Assembly: GCA_001604105.1 (NCBI GenBank)
Contig: LVAQ01000006.1
Span: forward strand, 124,001-188,000
Reading direction: 5' to 3'
DNA from: Clostridiales bacterium Firm_11
Lineage (GTDB): Bacteria > Bacillota > Clostridia > Christensenellales > Aristaeellaceae
DNA: 64,000 nucleotides
Part shown: piece after piece, positions 1 through 7,867 of the stretch
How the letters are laid out: the number at the start of each line of letters is the position of its first letter
How positions within the stretch are numbered: position 1 is the stretch's first letter
The notes under the pieces: generated by a model
Databases searched by the model: none
The model's input: only the letters and a program-made list of their open reading frames with translations
What the model was told of the DNA's origin: nothing
Translations under genes and position numbers: made by a program

Positions 1-2292
1 TCCAAACGATGGGTCAACAAAAAGACTACATTCGAAGAATTGTGCCAGCGATTCAAGGATACCCGCCGCACCACGGAGACGGTCTCCGAATATAAGAAAT
101 TCAGTAAAGACAGGCGCGACGCCGCCAAGGACATCGGCGGTTATGTCCTCGGTCATCTTAAAGGCGGCAGGCGTAAGAAAGAGACGATGGAGAGCCGATC
201 GGGTATCACCCTTGACGCCGACCACGCTGATTCCGGCTTCATTGACCGCGTAGAGATGCTCTTTTCCCACAAGTGCGCCGTCTATTCCACCCACAGCCAT
301 ACTCCGGAAGCGCCAAGGCTCAGGGTCGTTATCCCACTGATGCGGGAGGTCACGCCCGACGAGTACGCCGCCCTTTCCCGTCTGGTGGCTGACGAAATCG
401 GCATGGACTACTTCGACGACAGCACCTACGAACCGGAACGCTTGATGTATTGGCCTTCCACGCCTTCCGACGGAGAGTATATCTTCAAAACCATCGGCGG
501 TAATGAACTCGACCCGGATGAATATCTCTCAAAGCTGTCCGACTGGCGGGACTGCTCGCTCTGGCCGACGTCAAGCCGCCATTCTGAGGTGATACAACGG
601 ACAGTATCCCAGCAGCAAGACCCGCTCGAAAAGGAAGGCGTGGTCGGAGCGTTCTGCCGCGCCTACCCGATAGAGGACGCAATCGCGGCGTTCCTGCCGG
701 ATGTCTACGAACCTTCAGCAATAAATGGACGATACGACTATATCCCCGCCGACAGTTCGGCCGGCGTGGTTCTTTATGAAGGAAGGTGGGCCTACTCCCA
801 CCACGCCACCGACCCCGCCTGTGGCAAACTGCTCAACAGCTTTGACCTCGTTCGGACGCACAAGTTCCCCGACCTCAACGAGAAGGCGGGTTTCAAGGCG
901 ATGAGCGAGTTCGCCGTCAAGGATGAAACCGTGGGCGCTCTGCTCCTTGCCGAACACAGGCAGAAGGCCGCCGCCGATTTCACCGACGAGGATTGGGAAA
1001 AAGCCCTGACCCGCAACAAACAAGGCGAGATTGAGAACACGCTGGGAAACCTGCTGCTCATCCTGACCTATGATGAAACTCTCGCGGGTATCCGCTTCAA
1101 CAGGCTCGCCGGCCAGATATATGGTGCAGGTTTGCCTTGGGAGCGTATCCACCCCTCTTGGCGCGACGCCGACACCGCTCAGCTTGTGGCGTATGTAGAT
1201 TCCCATTACGGCGAGTTCACCGCCCGCAACTACGAACTGGCACTTACAAAGGTGGCCGACGACAGGGCTTATCACCCCATCCGCGACTACCTCAACAAAT
1301 TGCCACCGTGGGACGAGATTCCACGAGCCGATACGCTCTTCATCGACTACCTCGGTGCGGAGGATACGCCCTACACGCGGGCGGTCACCCGGAAGACGCT
1401 CGTAGCGGCGGTGGCGCGGGTGAAACACCCCGGCGTCAAGTTCGACAGCATCCCCGTCCTCAACGGTAACCAAGGCATCGGCAAGTCCACGCTCATCGCC
1501 CGGCTTGGTCGCGACTGGTACTCCGACAGCCTCTCCATATCGGACATGAAGGACAAAACCGCGCCTGAGAAGCTGCAAGGCAACTGGCTCCTGGAGCTCT
1601 CGGAGATGGCGGGCATCAAGAAGATGGACGTGGAAATTGTGAAGTCCTTCGCCAGCCGTATCGACGATAAGTACCGCCCATCTTATGGGCGCGTGGTCGA
1701 GAGCCATCCGCGCCAATGCATCATCATCGGGACGACCAACAACGACGGCGGTTTTCTACGCGACGTGACCGGCAACCGCCGCTTCTGGCCTATTCGGGTA
1801 ACAGGCGAAGGCGCGAAGCGTCCGTGGGACATCACCGACGAGGAAGTCGGTCAAGTATGGGCGGAGGCGTTAGCCCTTTTTGACGCGGGCGAGGAATTGT
1901 TCCTCAAAGGCGACGTCGCCGCGATTGCCGAAGCCGAACAGCGCAACGCCCTCGAAAATGACGACCGCGAGGGTTTGGTGGCGGCGTATCTTGAAACACT
2001 TCTGCCGGAAGGCTGGGACGCGATGGACATCTATAAGCGACAGGACTATTTTCGTTCGACCGACGACCCCACGCAGCCGAAAGGCACAGTGCGGCGTGAG
2101 CAGGTGTCTAATATCGAAATCTGGTGCGAGTGCTTCGGACGCTCACGCGACGCTATCAAGAAAGCCGACTCCTATGAGATTGAGGCAATCATCAAGGGCA
2201 TCGGCGGCTGGCAGAGGTTTGAGGGGAGCAAGACCGGCAAGCGCAATATTCCTATTTACGGCATCCAACGGGTGTACGTCCGTGAGGGTTAG
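1..2292 (+). CDS. Phage VapE-type primase/helicase (5' partial)
   Basis: Replication protein of the virulence-associated E (VapE) family, which in phages supplies a primase-like domain and a superfamily-3-like P-loop ATPase at the replication fork. The reading frame is open to base 1 with no good start, so the true start lies outside the window; a TTG at 40 is unlikely to be it. The N-terminal third has the DADH-type acidic motif and the YEPERLMYWPS segment typical of the primase-like domain. A Walker A loop (GNQGIGKST) lies at 1464-1490, followed by the ELSEM acidic motif and the GTTNNDGGFLRDVTGNRRFW segment that marks the family. It is the first visible gene of the replication module. Confidence 0.9.
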   Translation, partial: SKRWVNKKTTFEELCQRFKDTRRTTETVSEYKKFSKDRRDAAKDIGGYVLGHLKGGRRKKETMESRSGITLDADHADSGFIDRVEMLFSHKCAVYSTHSHTPEAPRLRVVIPLMREVTPDEYAALSRLVADEIGMDYFDDSTYEPERLMYWPSTPSDGEYIFKTIGGNELDPDEYLSKLSDWRDCSLWPTSSRHSEVIQRTVSQQQDPLEKEGVVGAFCRAYPIEDAIAAFLPDVYEPSAINGRYDYIPADSSAGVVLYEGRWAYSHHATDPACGKLLNSFDLVRTHKFPDLNEKAGFKAMSEFAVKDETVGALLLAEHRQKAAADFTDEDWEKALTRNKQGEIENTLGNLLLILTYDETLAGIRFNRLAGQIYGAGLPWERIHPSWRDADTAQLVAYVDSHYGEFTARNYELALTKVADDRAYHPIRDYLNKLPPWDEIPRADTLFIDYLGAEDTPYTRAVTRKTLVAAVARVKHPGVKFDSIPVLNGNQGIGKSTLIARLGRDWYSDSLSISDMKDKTAPEKLQGNWLLELSEMAGIKKMDVEIVKSFASRIDDKYRPSYGRVVESHPRQCIIIGTTNNDGGFLRDVTGNRRFWPIRVTGEGAKRPWDITDEEVGQVWAEALALFDAGEELFLKGDVAAIAEAEQRNALENDDREGLVAAYLETLLPEGWDAMDIYKRQDYFRSTDDPTQPKGTVRREQVSNIEIWCECFGRSRDAIKKADSYEIEAIIKGIGGWQRFEGSKTGKRNIPIYGIQRVYVREG

Positions 2293-2312
2293 GACGGTAG
2301 GCTGTGCCGACT

Positions 2313-2347
2313 GTGCCTATGACGGCTTCGGCAACCGAAATAGGCAC
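2313..2347. repeat. Inverted repeat GTGCCTAT/ATAGGCAC after vapE
   Basis: A perfect 8-base inverted repeat (2313-2320 and 2340-2347) lies in the 254-base gap between the vapE-type gene and the VRR-NUC gene. There is no T-run behind it, so it is not a clear terminator. The rest of the gap shows no gene. Confidence 0.35.
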
Positions 2348-2546
2348 GGTCGCAAGCCCCTAATAAATCAGCAAAGTATCCCTGCCGTGCCGATATTGCC
2401 CATTTTCCCCTACTCCTTTCCAATGTTCATTTATATAGGTAGTAAGAATGGTTATAGCGCGACGTGTAACGCCCGCGAGGGATTTATAGGAAAAATGGTC
2501 AAACGGGCAATCATTGGCAATGGGCAATCAGAGAAAGGAGGTCTCC

Positions 2547-2828
2547 ATGCGGGAAAAAACACTGGAGCGCAAACTCGTCGAGGCAGTCAAGGCGATGGGC
2601 GGTATCGCGCCCAAATTCGTAAGCCCTGGTTTTGACGGGATGCCTGATCGCCTTGTGCTTCTACCTTTCGGGAGAATTGGTTTTGTGGAGGTCAAGCGGC
2701 ATGGGGAGAAAGTACGCCCTTTGCAGGAAGCGAGGCATGGGATGCTTCGGCGACTGGGCTTCAAGGTTTATGTCATTGACAGCATAGAGCAGATTGGAGG
2801 CGTCGTCCGTGATATACAGTCCTCATAG
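2547..2828 (+). CDS. VRR-NUC domain nuclease
   Basis: A 93-residue stand-alone VRR-NUC protein, a PD-(D/E)XK-type nuclease fold common in phage replication modules. The catalytic pattern is visible: GMPDRLVL supplies the aspartate, and GFVEVKRHG supplies the E-x-K pair. The start is ATG 2547, set by AAAGGAGGT just upstream (2534-2542); the frame continues further up but without a ribosome site. The 3' end overlaps the start of the SNF2 helicase by 20 bases, so the two are probably translated together. Members of this family cut branched or flapped DNA; the substrate here is not shown by the sequence. Confidence 0.88.
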   Translation: MREKTLERKLVEAVKAMGGIAPKFVSPGFDGMPDRLVLLPFGRIGFVEVKRHGEKVRPLQEARHGMLRRLGFKVYVIDSIEQIGGVVRDIQSS

Positions 2829-4167
2829 CTATCAGCGGTACGCCACCGTCTACATCGAGGAAAATCCCGTGTCCGCCATCTTCCTCGACATGGGTCTTGG
2901 CAAGACGGTTCTCACGCTGACAGCCATCGGAGATCTATTGTTTGATAGCTACGAGGCGCATAGAGTTCTGGTTATCGCCCCTCTCCGCGTGGCGCGGGAC
3001 ACATGGCCAGGCGAACTGACGAAATGGGATCACCTGTCCCATCTGCGGTTCTCCGTGGCGGTCGGGACGGAATTGGAGCGCAAAGCGGCTCTCCTGAAGC
3101 CTGCTGACATCTACATCATCAACCGCGAGAACGTGCAATGGCTGATTGAGGAAAGCGGTCTGCCCTTCGACTTCGATACCGTGGTGGTCGACGAACTCTC
3201 TTCATTCAAGAGCCATCAGTCAAAGCGGTTTAGGTCGCTGATGAAGGTTCGTCCCAAGGTCAGGCGCATCGTGGGTCTGACGGGAACGCCGTCAAGCAAC
3301 GGACTGATGGACTTGTGGGCTGAGTTCCGGCTGCTGGACATGGGAAAACGGCTGGGTCGCTTCATCGGGCAATACCGCACGGACTACTTTGTCCCCGACA
3401 AGCGCAACGGCCAAGTCATATTCACCTACAAACCTCTGCCGGACGCGGAAAAGCGGATATACGAGAAAATTTCCGATATCACCATCTCCATGAAGTCCGT
3501 CGACTATTTGCAGATGCCGGAACTGGTGACCGTGGAGTACCCCGTCCACCTGTCGGAAGCCGAGCGGGAACGCTACGACGAGATGAAGCGGGACTTGGTA
3601 TTGCAGCTTACCGATGGCGAAGTCACCGCCGCCAACGCCGCTGCCCTTTCCGGCAAGCTGTGTCAGATGGCAAACGGAGCGGTCTATACGGACGCAGACG
3701 CTTATGCTTTAATCCACAGCCGTAAACTCGACGCCTTGGAGGACTTAATCGAGGCGGCGAATGACAAGCCCCTCCTCGTGGCGTACTGGTTCAAGCACGA
3801 CCTTGTGAGAATTGCCGAGCGTCTGCAGGCGCGCCACATCCCATTTTCTAAACTGGACACATCGGAATCCATCGCGCGCTGGAATCGCGGCGAACTGACC
3901 GTGGCGCTTATTCACCCCGCGTCTGCCGGTCACGGGCTGAACCTTCAATCCGGTGGCAACACAATCATCTGGTTCGGGCTGACATGGAGCCTGGAACTCT
4001 ATCAGCAGACCAACGCAAGGCTTTGGCGGCAAGGTCAGACATCCGAAACCGTGGTAATCCACCACATCATCGCCAAGGACACGATTGACGAGCGGGTCAT
4101 AAAATCCCTATCCGAAAAGGACAGGACACAGACCGCCTTAATCGACGCCGTGAAAGCGGCATTGTAA
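2809..4167 (+). CDS. Phage SNF2-family DNA helicase/translocase
   Basis: A 452-residue superfamily-2 ATPase of the SNF2 type. Visible motifs: DMGLGKT (motif I) near the N-terminus, DELSSFK (motif II), GLTGTPSSN (motif III), and a C-terminal SAGHGLNLQ plus NARLWRQGQ (motifs V and VI). It is at the short end for the family and carries no accessory domain. GTG 2809 is preferred as start because TTGGAGG (2794-2800) then sits 8 bases upstream; the in-frame TTG at 2794 would fall inside that ribosome site. It is coupled to the VRR-NUC gene, a pair often seen in phages of Bacillota and likely used in replication or recombination. Confidence 0.9.
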   Translation: MIYSPHSYQRYATVYIEENPVSAIFLDMGLGKTVLTLTAIGDLLFDSYEAHRVLVIAPLRVARDTWPGELTKWDHLSHLRFSVAVGTELERKAALLKPADIYIINRENVQWLIEESGLPFDFDTVVVDELSSFKSHQSKRFRSLMKVRPKVRRIVGLTGTPSSNGLMDLWAEFRLLDMGKRLGRFIGQYRTDYFVPDKRNGQVIFTYKPLPDAEKRIYEKISDITISMKSVDYLQMPELVTVEYPVHLSEAERERYDEMKRDLVLQLTDGEVTAANAAALSGKLCQMANGAVYTDADAYALIHSRKLDALEDLIEAANDKPLLVAYWFKHDLVRIAERLQARHIPFSKLDTSESIARWNRGELTVALIHPASAGHGLNLQSGGNTIIWFGLTWSLELYQQTNARLWRQGQTSETVVIHHIIAKDTIDERVIKSLSEKDRTQTALIDAVKAAL

Positions 4168-4237
4168 ATCAGAGTAAACCTACGGAGTCAAAAGCTGCCA
4201 ATCCGAGTGGAACATTCACCGAAATCGGAGGTAGCCT

Positions 4238-4684
4238 ATGAACGAGCAGCAAGAACCTATCCTAACGGCGAAGGAGTATCTCTCCCAAGCCTACCGCATC
4301 GACCAAAGAATCAACAGCAAGATTTCTCAGGTGCAATCGCTCCGCGACCTCGCCGCCAGAGCGACCGCCACCCTGTCGGATATGCCCAGAAGCGCAAGCC
4401 CCAACCACCACCGCATGGAGGACTTCCTAATAAAGGCGATGGATTTGGAGAGCGAGATAAACAACGATCTCTGCCGCCTTATCGATACCAAGCGGGAAAT
4501 CGTGACTATCATTAAGTGCGTGGAGAACCGCGAACTTCAAACCCTTCTGGAAGCGCGATACTTGTGTTTCAAGACTTGGGAGGAAATCGCCGTGGAGATG
4601 CACTTTGACTTGCGGTGGGTCTACCGGCTACACGGCAGGGCTTTGGACGAGGTGGACGCCATACGCCATCATCGACCACTATAG
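4238..4684 (+). CDS. Sigma-70-like late regulator (DUF1492/ArpU-like)
   Basis: A 148-residue protein with a charged, probably helical N-terminal half and a C-terminal helix-turn-helix (about residues 105-140, around the TWEEIA segment) resembling sigma factor region 4. Proteins of this DUF1492/ArpU/RinA-like type are placed between replication and packaging genes in phages of Bacillota and are thought to switch on late transcription. Its position directly before the HNH-terminase block fits that role. A good ribosome site (CGGAGGTAG) precedes ATG 4238. Function is by family and position only. Confidence 0.75.
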   Translation: MNEQQEPILTAKEYLSQAYRIDQRINSKISQVQSLRDLAARATATLSDMPRSASPNHHRMEDFLIKAMDLESEINNDLCRLIDTKREIVTIIKCVENRELQTLLEARYLCFKTWEEIAVEMHFDLRWVYRLHGRALDEVDAIRHHRPL

Positions 4685-4730
4685 TTCCGCGAAGAAATTT
4701 GTTATGATTAGAATGGTAAAAAACTCAAAG

Positions 4731-4763
4731 GGCGCGCCCCACCAAACGGGGACGCGCCTTTTT
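4731..4763 (+). terminator. Rho-independent terminator after late regulator
   Basis: A GC-rich stem (GGCGCGCCCC, loop, GGGGACGCGCC) at 4731-4758 is followed by five T. It separates the early/replication block from the packaging block and would stop transcripts leaving the regulator gene. Confidence 0.75.
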
Positions 4764-4792
4764 CTATGCCCTGAAACGGAGGCGCGAACACG

Positions 4793-5143
4793 ATGCCCTA
4801 CAAAGCCAAGAAGCCTTGCGCTCGACTCGGCTGTCCGAATCTCACGAGCGGCAGGTACTGTGAAGAACACGCGAAGGCTGAAGCCAAACGATATAACCAA
4901 TACGACCGCGACCCCGAAAGCAACAAACGCTACGGCAGGTCGTGGGCAAGGATACGAGCGGCTTTCCTGCAAGCCAATCCGCTGTGCGAGTTGTGTAAGC
5001 GGGACGGACGGCTCACGCCCGCCGTGCTGGTTCACCACAAAGTGAGGCTCACCGACGGCGGCACGAACGACTGGAACAACCTTCAGTCTCTCTGTGGGGA
5101 GTGCCACTCAAGACTTCACGCCGAACAAGGCGACTACTTTTGA
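4793..5143 (+). CDS. HNH endonuclease (packaging-associated)
   Basis: A 116-residue HNH nuclease. A first Cys cluster (CPNLTSGRYCEEH) lies near the N-terminus; the core has CELC near residue 64, the VHHKV histidines, a central NNL and the CGECHSRLH terminal part, giving a zinc-bound beta-beta-alpha-metal fold. Such HNH proteins next to terminase genes cooperate with the large terminase in cutting cos DNA in HK97-type phages. Start ATG 4793 follows CGGAGGC. The gene lies just before the small terminase, as expected. Confidence 0.9.
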   Translation: MPYKAKKPCARLGCPNLTSGRYCEEHAKAEAKRYNQYDRDPESNKRYGRSWARIRAAFLQANPLCELCKRDGRLTPAVLVHHKVRLTDGGTNDWNNLQSLCGECHSRLHAEQGDYF

Positions 5144-5270
5144 TATTTTGAAAAACGGAGGGGCGGTTTGATTCTCTGTGGCTTTTATGCCGGACAGCGC
5201 GCTCGGCCTCTCGTGTGAATTTTTCAATAATCAAAAATCAAAAAATCAAAACCGAAACGAGGTGGCGCAA

Positions 5271-5768
5271 ATGCCCAGCGGAGGCTACCGTCCGGGGGCA
5301 GGCCGCCCTCGGAAGAATCCACTTGAAAAGAAAATCGAAGGCAAACCGGCGGCGGTTCCGGCAAAACCAAAACCGACCAAGAAAATACAGACCGAAGACG
5401 TGATGACGGAATATTTCTCTATGGCGATGAAAGAATGCGAAAAGGAAGTTCCGTCCGCGGACGCCCTCCGCAAGGAGCTGGAGGATTACATCGCCGCCAG
5501 AGGATGCGAGGGGCTTGTCGCCCCGCAGACCATCACGGACTATGTGCTGAACAGACAGGGCTTTCTTGCCTGCGAAGCGATGAACCGGAAAATCGGCCGA
5601 ATGACCAAGGAACTGAAGCTGTCGCCTTATGTTACGGCCGGTTCCGCCTATTACAAAGCCATGCAAGCCGACTTCAACCTGATTTTACAGGTCATCAACC
5701 GATATAGCGGAAACCAAGCCGAGGAGAAAAACGCCTTCTTGGAGCTGCTCACGAACAGGGGGTTTTAA
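5271..5768 (+). CDS. terS: Phage terminase small subunit, P27 family
   Basis: A 165-residue protein with the GGYRPGAGRPRK basic N-terminus and the helical C-terminal domain typical of P27/Terminase_4 small subunits, which recognise phage DNA and load the large subunit. ATG 5271 is preferred (GAGGTG lies 6 bases upstream); the frame continues up to 5178 without a ribosome site. The large subunit gene is unusually far away, about 6.6 kb downstream, with the methylation genes in between. This split is a known layout in some phages of Clostridia. Confidence 0.85.
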   Translation: MPSGGYRPGAGRPRKNPLEKKIEGKPAAVPAKPKPTKKIQTEDVMTEYFSMAMKECEKEVPSADALRKELEDYIAARGCEGLVAPQTITDYVLNRQGFLACEAMNRKIGRMTKELKLSPYVTAGSAYYKAMQADFNLILQVINRYSGNQAEEKNAFLELLTNRGF

Positions 5769-5771
5769 CTT

Positions 5772-6611
5772 ATGTTTGAAAAAGTAAACATGTACCATCC
5801 CGATAAAGTCGCCGACCGTATTGCGGGCGCTGTCGTCGATTACGCGTATTCGCTCGCCGAGAATCCCAAAATCGCCGTGGAAGTTCTCGTCGGTCATGGC
5901 AGAGCGACTGTCGTCGCCGAAACGAGCGTACACATTCCGAGAATCACGCTTGCGGAAATTTTGGAGCGGATAGCAGGTTTGCCATCCGACGCTATCACGT
6001 TCATCCAGGTGCCACAGGATTCGCTTCTTGCCCGCAATCAGGAAAAAGGTGTCCGCTGCGGAGACAACGGCGTGTTTGCTGCAAGGTGGAACGCCGACTA
6101 CGAGAAATCCACGGAGATTGCGGCAGCCCTTGGCGAGCGTTTTCCCCGCGACGGAAAATACCTTTTCGATTTTGAAAATAAGAGCGCGACTATTTGCCAG
6201 TCCAACGCCGACGCAGCCTCGATAAAATCGGCGGCGGCATTATCCTATTTCGAACACCTCATCGTGAATCCTCTGGGGTATTGGCATGGCGGCACGGACA
6301 CTGACACAGGCTGCGCCAACCGAAAACTCGGAAGCGATCAGCCATACTGTAATCCCAACGGATTGCACGGCAAAGACCTCTCCAAAGCGGATGTCAGCGC
6401 GAGCATCTACGTCAACGACCTATCCCGCAAACTGGGTGGCGCTTTTGTTTCGGCGCACTGCTCTATCGGGGATGAGCGTTTGCTTGTCGCCATTGAGGGC
6501 GAAGGAACACGTGACGTTCCGTTTGTCGACATTGTAGCGTTTGCGCGGGATTACATTCAATCTCTCGGCGGGTTTGAGAAATTTGCCGAATACGGAATGA
6601 GGTGGCGGTGA
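5772..6611 (+). CDS. Phage S-adenosylmethionine synthetase (short form)
   Basis: A 279-residue relative of MetK, which makes SAM from methionine and ATP. The N-terminal HPDKVADRI motif (residues 9-17) matches the catalytic HPDK region, and a later LHGKDLSKADVSASI segment matches the phosphate-binding GKD.sK.DRsaa motif. Cellular MetK is about 380-400 residues, so this is a reduced form. It lies between the small terminase and two DNA methyltransferases and its stop overlaps the next start (TGATG), so it most likely feeds SAM to phage DNA modification. Whether it is active cannot be read from the sequence. Confidence 0.85.
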   Translation: MFEKVNMYHPDKVADRIAGAVVDYAYSLAENPKIAVEVLVGHGRATVVAETSVHIPRITLAEILERIAGLPSDAITFIQVPQDSLLARNQEKGVRCGDNGVFAARWNADYEKSTEIAAALGERFPRDGKYLFDFENKSATICQSNADAASIKSAAALSYFEHLIVNPLGYWHGGTDTDTGCANRKLGSDQPYCNPNGLHGKDLSKADVSASIYVNDLSRKLGGAFVSAHCSIGDERLLVAIEGEGTRDVPFVDIVAFARDYIQSLGGFEKFAEYGMRWR

Positions 6612-7867
6612 TGCAGACCACGGAACGATTTGAAAAGGTGGCCATCGACCGCCTTGTCCCATACGCCCGAAACGCCCGGACGCATTCCAAGGAGCAGATT
6701 CTCCAACTGCGCTCAAGCCTGCGTGAATTCGGCTTTGTCAACCCGATTATCGTTGACCAAGAACTGAACATCATCGCGGGTCACGGACGGGTGCTTGCCG
6801 CGAAAGCCGAAGGCTTATCGGAGGTGCCGTGCGTGTTCGCCGAGCATCTGACTGAGACGCAGAAGCGGGCATATATCCTCGCCGACAACCGACTGGCGTT
6901 AAGCGCCGGGTGGGACGAAGAACTGCTCGCCTTGGAATTCGGGGAGTTGAAAGACCTCGGCTTCGATTTGGAACTCACGGGATTTGGCGTGGACGAGATT
7001 GAGAAACTCTTCGCCGCCGATGTCGGCGAGGTGCAAGACGACGGATTTGACCTCACGGCCGCCCTTGAACAGGCGGCTTTTGTTATGCCCGGCGACGTGT
7101 GGACGCTTGGGCGGCATCGGCTCATCTGCGGGGATGCCACCGACACCGATACAGTAAGGAAACTAATGAATGGCCGCAAGGCGAACCTCGTGCTGACAGA
7201 CCCGCCTTACAACGTGTCCTTCGAATCGGCAAGCGGGCTAAAGATTAAGAACGACAGCATGAAGGCGGAGCAGTTCTATGACTTTCTGTTCTCGGCTTTC
7301 AAGAACCTCGCCGACAGCTTGGAGGGCGGCGGATCAGCATACATTTTCCACGCCGACACCGAGGGTGAGAATTTCCGGCGGGCATTCCGTGAGGCAGGTT
7401 TCCACCTTTCGGGGACTTGCATTTGGGTCAAGGACAGCTTTGTCATGGGCAGAAGCCCGTACCAATGGCAGCACGAGCCGATTCTCTATGGCTGGCTCAA
7501 GTCTGGGACGCACAAGTGGTATGCGGGACGCAGCGAGGCGACCATCTGGAACTTCGCCAAGCCCAAGAAGAACAGCGACCACCCGACCAGCAAGCCCCTC
7601 GACCTTCTGGCTTACCCGATTAAGAACAGCAGCCAAGCCAACGGTATCGTCCTTGATACATTCGGCGGCAGCGGATCTACGCTCATTGCCTGTGAACAGG
7701 CGGACAGAATCTGCCATATGCTCGAACTCGACGAGAAGTACGCCAGCGTGATTTTGCGCCGATACGCTGAGATCAAGCAAAACGGCGGTGAGGACATTAC
7801 CTGTGAGCGGGACGGCAAGACGCTCCGCTACGCCGACCTTGTAAAGGAGGTGGCTGACCGTGGATAG
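6611..7867 (+). CDS. ParB-like domain / N6-adenine or N4-cytosine DNA methyltransferase
   Basis: A 418-residue two-domain protein. Residues 10-110 form a ParB/Srx-like domain with the IIAGHGRVLAA motif; the C-terminal half is a methyltransferase with DPPYNV (motif IV, about residue 197), a TSKPLDL segment and FGGSGST (motif I, about residue 350). Motif IV before motif I indicates the beta class of amino-methyltransferases. ATG 6611 overlaps the SAM synthetase stop and follows GAGGTGG. Phages use such orphan enzymes to protect DNA against host restriction or to mark it. N6 versus N4 specificity cannot be decided by eye. Confidence 0.9.
   Translation: MQTTERFEKVAIDRLVPYARNARTHSKEQILQLRSSLREFGFVNPIIVDQELNIIAGHGRVLAAKAEGLSEVPCVFAEHLTETQKRAYILADNRLALSAGWDEELLALEFGELKDLGFDLELTGFGVDEIEKLFAADVGEVQDDGFDLTAALEQAAFVMPGDVWTLGRHRLICGDATDTDTVRKLMNGRKANLVLTDPPYNVSFESASGLKIKNDSMKAEQFYDFLFSAFKNLADSLEGGGSAYIFHADTEGENFRRAFREAGFHLSGTCIWVKDSFVMGRSPYQWQHEPILYGWLKSGTHKWYAGRSEATIWNFAKPKKNSDHPTSKPLDLLAYPIKNSSQANGIVLDTFGGSGSTLIACEQADRICHMLELDEKYASVILRRYAEIKQNGGEDITCERDGKTLRYADLVKEVADRG

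Noticed and set aside
715..1716. Long minus-strand open frame of 333 codons opposite the vapE-type gene
   Set aside because: It lies fully opposite a well-supported gene, has no ribosome site or family motif, and is explained by the codon bias of the real gene.
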